Assembly (NCBI RefSeq): GCF_001411555.2
Contig: NC_049916.1
Span: 21,483,558-21,547,557, forward strand
Direction: 5' to 3'
Length of the DNA: 64,000 nucleotides
Source: Juglans regia
Lineage: Eukaryota; Streptophyta; Magnoliopsida; Fagales; Juglandaceae
Shown: positions 58,501-64,000 of the stretch, one piece after another
How positions within the stretch are numbered: position 1 is the first letter of the stretch
Layout: each line of letters opens with the position of its first letter
Notes under the pieces: generated by a model
Databases searched by the model: none
Seen by the model: only the letters and a program-made list of their open reading frames with translations
What the model was told of the DNA's origin: nothing
Translations under genes and position numbers: made by a program

Positions 58501-61139
58501 GTGGGATGAAAGGATTGGTGGCCTTTCTTTAGTCCAACAATCACAACTGCTTTTTCTCTAACATTGGTTGACAATCAAGAGCATTTTATCTTCAATTATA
58601 TCTAAATTCCACGATGATCTTTGGTGATAACTTTTCTATTTTCCTAAGTGCATTTTGGAAATTTGTCTAAAGTGCAGAGAAAGTGAGCTTGACTAGTACA
58701 GATATACAACCATATGATCTTACCTTGGAAAGTGGACACCACAAGAAAATTCTTTATTTTCTTTAGACTAAATTTTCAAAAGAATTTTCTTTAGACTAAA
58801 TTCCATTTCATTGCCAATATCCATCATTTCTGAAGTTTATTCTTATGTGATTCTGCGAATGACAGGTCATCCTCGAATTATTCACAGGGATATTAAGTCA
58901 TCAAATATTCTTTTAGATAACAACTTTGAAGCTCGGGTAATTTTTTCTCAAGCTATATTCAGAAATATTCTTTTTGTGGAGATTTGAAGCCTACAGTTTC
59001 TTTTTTTTCTTTCTTTTTTTTTTACAGGTTTCAGACTTTGGACTTGCCAAATTAGCTCTTGATGCAGATACACATATAACCACCCGTGTCATGGGAACTT
59101 TTGGGTAAGTAGCCCATTATTTATTATTAGCCATATGCCTATCAAGGGCTGGAGGCATCTACTAGTTGAAGTGGTAAAGATCGAATGAAAGTCCAAGCCA
59201 CACCTAGGCTTATACCCTAAAAGGGCTAGTCAAAGTTACAACTGAAGCTTGCTTGGAATCATTATAAAGGCTAAGAGCTCTTCCACCCAGACGGTGTGGG
59301 ATCCCAGCTACCAGACTCATTCACAACCTTCCCATAGATATGGGGTGTTGTAGAAGTATATATGCTCAAGAAAAACATTTGTCTTTCCCAAAGCAGTATT
59401 TGTTGACTGTGTCTATTGGTTGGTTTCAGATATATGGCCCCTGAATATGCATCAAGTGGGAAATTGACTGATAAATCTGATGTATACTCCTTCGGAGTTG
59501 TGCTTCTGGAGCTAATTACTGGAAGGAAGCCTGTGGATGCATCCCAACCCTTGGGGGATGAGAGTCTTGTTGAATGGGTAAATATATCAATTCAATCTTG
59601 TCAAAAGTTTTCTTTCTCTGCTGATACAAAAGTATCTGAACTTGTTATTCCTAAACTAATATTTAGGAAGGCATTTTTATCAAACTAGATCTGCTTGGCT
59701 GCCTTTCTCACTTTTGTAATAATATGTTAAGTCTTCACTTTGAATCCAGTATAAAATTGTGCTGCTTTTACTGTTTCTTCCATTGCCACTACGCAATTTT
59801 TGTTGTTAGAGAAAGTTGATAGCACGACATTTTGTTTGCTTAAGTGTCTTCATGTTTAGTCCACTCCCCTTCCCCCCCCCCCCTCTCTATCTCTCTCTCT
59901 CTCTCTGAGAAAGAAAAATAATTGGTGCTGGTCTTTATTTTCTAGTAAGATTTTTTTTTTCCTTTTTTTGCATCAAATTGTTGCTTTAGGTCTTCTGAAT
60001 CTTAGAATGTAACATTGGTGAAGCTAGGTATTCTAACTCAAGCCAGTCATGATGATATAAAATACGGGGTTCTGGCCTCTTAAAAAAATAAGAAAAAGAA
60101 ATAAATGACAATGCATCTGCTACTTTTCAAATGAGAGTCTTGAAAAGTATTTCAATAATAGTGAAATAGTTTGAGTTAAGATGTTTTGTTGGGTTTTGGA
60201 AAATGAGAGAAAAAATTAAATAAAAATGTTATGAAGTTAAAAAATTGTTTGAATATAATTTTTAATATTATTTTTGTTTTGAAATTTGAAAAAATTTTAT
60301 TTTTTTGTGTTTTGTATGGAAGTTTGGGAAAGTTGTAATGATTAGGTAATGATTAGATGAAAAAGTAGAAGGTTTGAAATTGAAAAGTGTTGTGTTTGAG
60401 TGATGTTTGGAAAGTAAATTATGAGAAATTTTGAGATGATACGAGATGAAATCATCTCTATTCCCAAACATGGCCTAAAGTAATCTTTGCAGAGGAAAGA
60501 TCTTGTGATTCAATTGAAATTTTTATACTTGTTTGCATGCATGCATGCATAAAAAGGATGTGGGAACAACCAAACATATATCAGCCAGAGATGTTGCTAA
60601 GGAGAAACCTGTGCACTCAACCACATTGTAAACTTGCACAATTCACCTTTACTGACCAAAAACCAACTTTCATGTTTCAGGCTCGACCTTTGCTAAATCA
60701 TGCACTTGATGATGTAGAATTTAAACATTTGGCAGATCCAAGGCTCATGAACTATGTTGGGAGTGAAATGTTCCGTCTGATTGAGGTAGCTGCTGCTTGT
60801 GTGCGACATTCAGCAGCCAAGAGGCCAAGAATGGGACTGGTAATTAAATTTGATTTTACAAACGGCTGAAAATATTTCCTTTTACTTTTCGTCATCCATG
60901 ATATTCGAATACTGATGCATGGTAATCATTTTTTTTTTTCGCATTCTCATTCTTCTCAGGTTGTTAGAGCCTTTGATAGTTTAGCTACTTCCGATCTAAG
61001 CAATGGAATGAGAGTGGGGGAAAGTGCAGTGTTTGACTCCGCACAGCAATCCGAAGAAATCAGATTGTTTCGGAGGATGGCATTTGGTAGTCAAAATTAC
61101 AGTACAGATTTTTTTAGCCAAAGTAACTTGGATAGTTAA
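55582..61139 (+). CDS. Proline-rich extensin-like receptor kinase (PERK), 8 exons, 749 aa
   Basis: This is a plasma-membrane receptor kinase thought to sense the cell wall. I join exons 55582-56698, 57639-58049, 58132-58218, 58866-58936, 59028-59104, 59430-59577, 60681-60839 and 60960-61139. All have GT-AG borders and total 2250 bp in frame. Residues 1-310 are Pro/Ser/Thr-rich (SPPPP-type repeats) with no clear signal peptide, as usual for PERKs. A transmembrane helix lies at about 326-350, then RKQRKR. The kinase has a glycine loop GEGGFG at 430-435, Lys451, HRDIKSSN with Asp547, DFG at 565-567 and APE at about 591-593. The C-terminus [20 protein letters not shown] is a PERK signature. The catalytic residues are all present, so it should be an active kinase. 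A TRIM LTR sits in intron 5 and MITE-like elements in introns 1 and 6. Confidence 0.92.
57045..57500. mobile_element. Non-autonomous DNA element in PERK intron 1
   Basis: The left part TTTGTTCCTGAACATTTAG...CAATTTAGTCCTC is roughly the inverse of the right part (complement TTTCAACCCTGAACATCTAA...CAATTTAGTTCTC). The interior is non-coding; the open frame at 57151-57435 inside it is not a gene. Borders are approximate. Confidence 0.5.
59172..59352 (-). mobile_element. TRIM-type LTR in PERK intron 5
   Basis: On the minus strand it starts TACAACACCCCATATCTATG and ends CATTCGATCTTTACCA. It shares CCTTTATAATGATTCCAAG and a GTGTGGCTTGGACTTTC-like segment with the TRIM LTRs in the HD-domain gene. 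Only one LTR is visible, so it is a solo LTR or fragment. Confidence 0.6.
59872..59906. repeat. C-run and CT microsatellite in PERK intron 6
   Basis: A homopolymeric C run is followed directly by (CT)n. Such tracts are often length-variable. It lies in the intron before the 60681 exon. Confidence 0.8.
60130..60475. mobile_element. MITE-like AT-rich element in PERK intron 6
   Basis: Similar to the sequence at 18085-18400: both have AAAATGAGAGAAAAAA, AAA(A/T)TGTTATGAAGTTAAA-like and GTTGTAATGATTA(A/G)GTAATGA segments. Shorter AT-rich pieces near 36870-37035 look like the inverse. The ends are poorly defined. Confidence 0.5.
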
Positions 61140-62560
61140 GAGGACCTGGTAGATCTTGGGAGAGATGGAAAAACTGAACCAGGAGAGTCTGCCAAGCTGC
61201 GCTGGAGCCTTGTTCAAGTTGATTAAATTGCAGAGTTTGGCTCGGCTGAGATGTAGTCATTGCCTGTAAATCAAACGATTCTTGAAACCTGCAGGTTTCT
61301 TTTTAGCTCCATGCATATACATTTGGTGCTTTTGTACTTAATTCTTGTTCTTTTTTTTTTTTTTTTTAGTCTCCACCGATATATGGAGTTGCTAATACAG
61401 CTCTTTTTTCCCAGTTTTGTTACACAAAGGGATCTGTATAACAAGTGGGAGACTGGTAGATTCTTCTTTTTCACTACCCTTTTGTCATAAATCAACATCT
61501 GAATGCTATGTTAAAGCTTTCCAATCTCAGATGTAGAAAATGATCCATCCTGACGACACCAAACATGAGACAAACACAGCAGTACTTCATACTCGGGCAA
61601 CAAATTTTAATGCAAATATATTGCGAGCTTCGATGTCGCTTCACGTCATCATCATCTTCCTTCTGGTGTCGTTTTATTAAAAAGAATACCATAATGACGT
61701 TATTCGTTTCCTTGACAATTATAAATATTTTGAAAAACCAATCAATGCTAGATGGTAATTTAGCAGCAGATAGACCGGAGTCGTGGGATTAATTTCTATG
61801 CCAACTCCAAGTCCAGGGCATTTTTTGTGACTGTCTTTTCATAGAAAAATAATATTTATACTTGTAGAGTGTGTAAGCATCGTATAATCTTTTTTTAAAA
61901 AATAAATAAATACAAGACTCAAATAAAAAAATTTAATTTTTTAATAATATATTATTTATTTTTAAAACGATTACACGAGAACTTAAAACAACCATTTGTC
62001 GGATCATGATGTCTTCATGTTGCGTTACGTCAGAAGAGTTGCTTCAAACAACAAGTATAATACATAACAATAATCAATGTCTTACGTCACCCGAGTTTCT
62101 CAAAAAAGAAAAGATAACAATAATGAAACATAATATCCTCAATTGAATTAATAGTTTTTCTTTCAGATTTTCGAACTTTTTTTAAAGAAAATTCAGTTTA
62201 AAGCGATTGAGAGAGACGACACAGACCTTCCTTAAAAGGCAGACTCCGTTGAGATCAGCCAAAGAAATAGATATATGAGACGTGGAAGTTGCTCGATAAA
62301 ATCTTGAACGGCAGAAGTGGAGTTGAAGGAATCATGGGATGACAGCTGATGATCATGTTTCCTTGATGTACAATATTCTATAATATTTTCTGATAACCCC
62401 AATCACAAGCTATACTTGCAAAACTTGTTGAAGAGATCACTGGCGCCATTTTCGTAGCTTTGCCAGATTATTTACGATTCCGTTTGCTTCACACTTCCTG
62501 AAACCTCTTAAGAGGAGAAAGAACTTATTCCTTGACTACGTACGTACATAATATAAGCAT
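61140..62560. other. PERK 3' region and intergenic DNA
   Basis: The first few hundred bases probably contain the PERK 3' UTR. No gene was recognised in the rest; the open frames are short and overlap on opposite strands. Confidence 0.5.
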
Positions 62561-62632
62561 ATGACTTCCATTATCATTTCTTCTTCTCGATCCATCAATC
62601 ATCTCCTCCTTTTCCAGCTAGCTTTCACGGCC

Positions 62633-63115
62633 ATGGAGGACCCCAACATGCTTGCCGCAGACTGTGTTGTCATATCTTGCTGCTGTCAATGCTTGATCCT
62701 ACAGATTCTCATCTTCGTCTTGCTCAAACTTCCTTACAAACTGATTCGTAAGACGAGAGATTATGCTAAGAAGAGGCTTCGACAAAGGAAGAAGGATGAT
62801 GATAAGATTACAGAAAGAGAAATGGATCAATATTACGACGATGATAGCCTTGTGGGAATGAATGGAGAGTCTTTTAGAATTCAAGTCGACGGTTTATTCA
62901 GAGATGGAGACCATGGTTGTGGGTCTTGTATGGAGGAAGTTGAGAAGGTGTTACAGGAGATGTCTCAGAAGGGGGAGTTTGCATTTGGAAGCTTTTGGGG
63001 TAGGAAGGGATCATCAGGTAGCTTATCAACTTGTGTAGCAAAACATGAATTCGATGACAGAACTGTACAGTATCAAATAATTGAAATGATTGAATCTTTC
63101 AGTTATTATATATAG
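62633..63115 (+). CDS. Small plant transmembrane protein of unknown function (160 aa)
   Basis: The start at 62633 (GGCCATGGAGG) is preferred to the upstream in-frame ATG at 62561 because it has a good initiation context and because the family begins like MEDPNMLAADCVVISCCCQC. Residues about 10-35 form a hydrophobic segment with a Cys cluster (ISCCCQCLILQILIFVLLKL), then a basic stretch (RKTRDYAKKRLRQRKK). The rest is hydrophilic with acidic patches. The shape is that of a single-pass or lipid-modified small membrane protein found in many dicots without assigned function. A stop at 63113-63115 follows SYYI. No intron is needed. Confidence 0.7.
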   Translation: MEDPNMLAADCVVISCCCQCLILQILIFVLLKLPYKLIRKTRDYAKKRLRQRKKDDDKITEREMDQYYDDDSLVGMNGESFRIQVDGLFRDGDHGCGSCMEEVEKVLQEMSQKGEFAFGSFWGRKGSSGSLSTCVAKHEFDDRTVQYQIIEMIESFSYYI

Positions 63116-64000
63116 CCATATCCAACATGATCATTTTGCCATTTAGATTAACAGTTTGATAAATTTCTGCTTTTAGATTTGGATTTGCCATGCCGATCAT
63201 GTCGACGACAGCCATGTCTAAGAGCCATTCATCCTTTCTATTAACGTATTTTACAACCAAAACATGCTTTAATTAACGTATTTTACTATCAAAACATGCT
63301 TTAATTATGGTGTAGTTATCCAATACTGAGAATGGTAGTCCATGATGTCAAGATTTTTGGGTTGGGATCAGAATGCATGTGAATTGGTACAGCATCTCTA
63401 AGAAGGATCTTCAACCAATTAATTATGAGCAGGCCGCTGAATAGAGAACCCTGCCTATTCACTCTGTTCTCTTCTCCATCTTTTTTCTTTCTTTCTTTTG
63501 TTTCCTCGCAATTTCAACCTGATTTTCTTGGCTCTCTCTCCTACTTTTAAGTTCTAGAATTATAGAGATTTCAAAATAGGAAAATACTTTAGTCACAAAG
63601 TTATTACACAAAAATAAATCTACAAATTGATGTGTCTTGTACTGATATATCAGATTGTAAAATTACTGCCAAAAGCAACTCATTAATAGCAATGAAATTG
63701 TTTCCTTTCTAGCCTTAATTTATTACATTCCCTAAAGACGAGTAATACTAATCTATAGATCAGACAAGTTGAAAGCTCCATTAATTAGTACTATATCAAC
63801 CAAGAGATCAGCATATATGGAATCAGAACTATAATTGGTTAGTACCAACTTTTATTTTCTTGAATCTTTTGGAGCCATTAATGGGTCTCGGCCCCTAACT
63901 TTTGTTCATCGGATTTTTATAATAAACTTACTTTTCTATTAAAATAAGAGTAATATTAGATCTAATGTGTATAAATTTCTTGCACTGATCTCTTGACATT
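63116..64000. other. Downstream intergenic DNA
   Basis: No gene was recognised. A MITE-like fragment lies at about 63580-63680 (related to 41522-41697). The repeat TTAATTAACGTATTTTAC / TTAACGTATTTTAC with AAAACATGCTTTAATTA occurs twice near 63240-63310. Confidence 0.5.

Overview
The window is plant nuclear DNA. It has long AT-rich intergenic stretches, genes split by many GT-AG introns, and a high density of plant-type transposable elements (CACTA, Ty1/copia, Ty3/gypsy-like LTRs, TRIM, SINE, LINE, MITEs). The protein families (PERK kinase, clade-A PP2C remnant, RING-H2 ending in TWWLR) point to a eudicot. The abundant short foldback elements resemble those I associate with woody Fagales-type genomes, but that is a weak inference and I do not name a species.

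Layout. 1-11413: a CACTA (En/Spm) transposon on the minus strand. It carries a long, largely intact TNP2-like transposase gene (4525-8206) and a second transposase gene (about 129-1490). Its right terminus is at 11413 and its left end lies outside the window. 11650-16530: two copies of a non-coding segment of about 0.8 kb flank a truncated, internally deleted Copia element. 18646-21714: a complete but non-autonomous Copia element with two LTRs, PBS, PPT, and only gag and the start of protease. 22021-24470: a solo LTR of about 2.45 kb with a perfect 5-bp target duplication, next to a tiny DUF642-like exon relic. 27250-28460: a tandem duplication. 29474-30041: a Tourist-like MITE. 31178-31660 and 40340-40819: two divergently oriented, nearly identical RING-H2 genes about 8.7 kb apart. 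The space between them holds a partial LTR, AT microsatellites and a tandem repeat rich in ACTGTT hairpins (38190-39550).

43085-51273: an eight-exon HD-domain phosphohydrolase (HDDC2 type, 268 aa) whose introns are packed with a TRIM, a TRIM LTR, a SINE and LINE pieces. 54234-54625: a broken PP2C fragment. 55582-61139: an eight-exon proline-rich extensin-like receptor kinase (PERK, 749 aa). 62633-63115: a small plant membrane protein.

The host genes number five: two RING-H2, HDDC2-like, PERK and the small membrane protein. They do not form an obvious pathway and there is no operon-like or cluster logic. The reconstructed HDDC2 and PERK models are each in frame across all eight exons. The most notable observations are about transposons and duplication: the gag-only Copia element, the solo LTR with exact target duplication, the divergent RING-H2 pair, the hairpin tandem array and the repeat-flanked Copia remnant. 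I see no convincing wholly new biological system.
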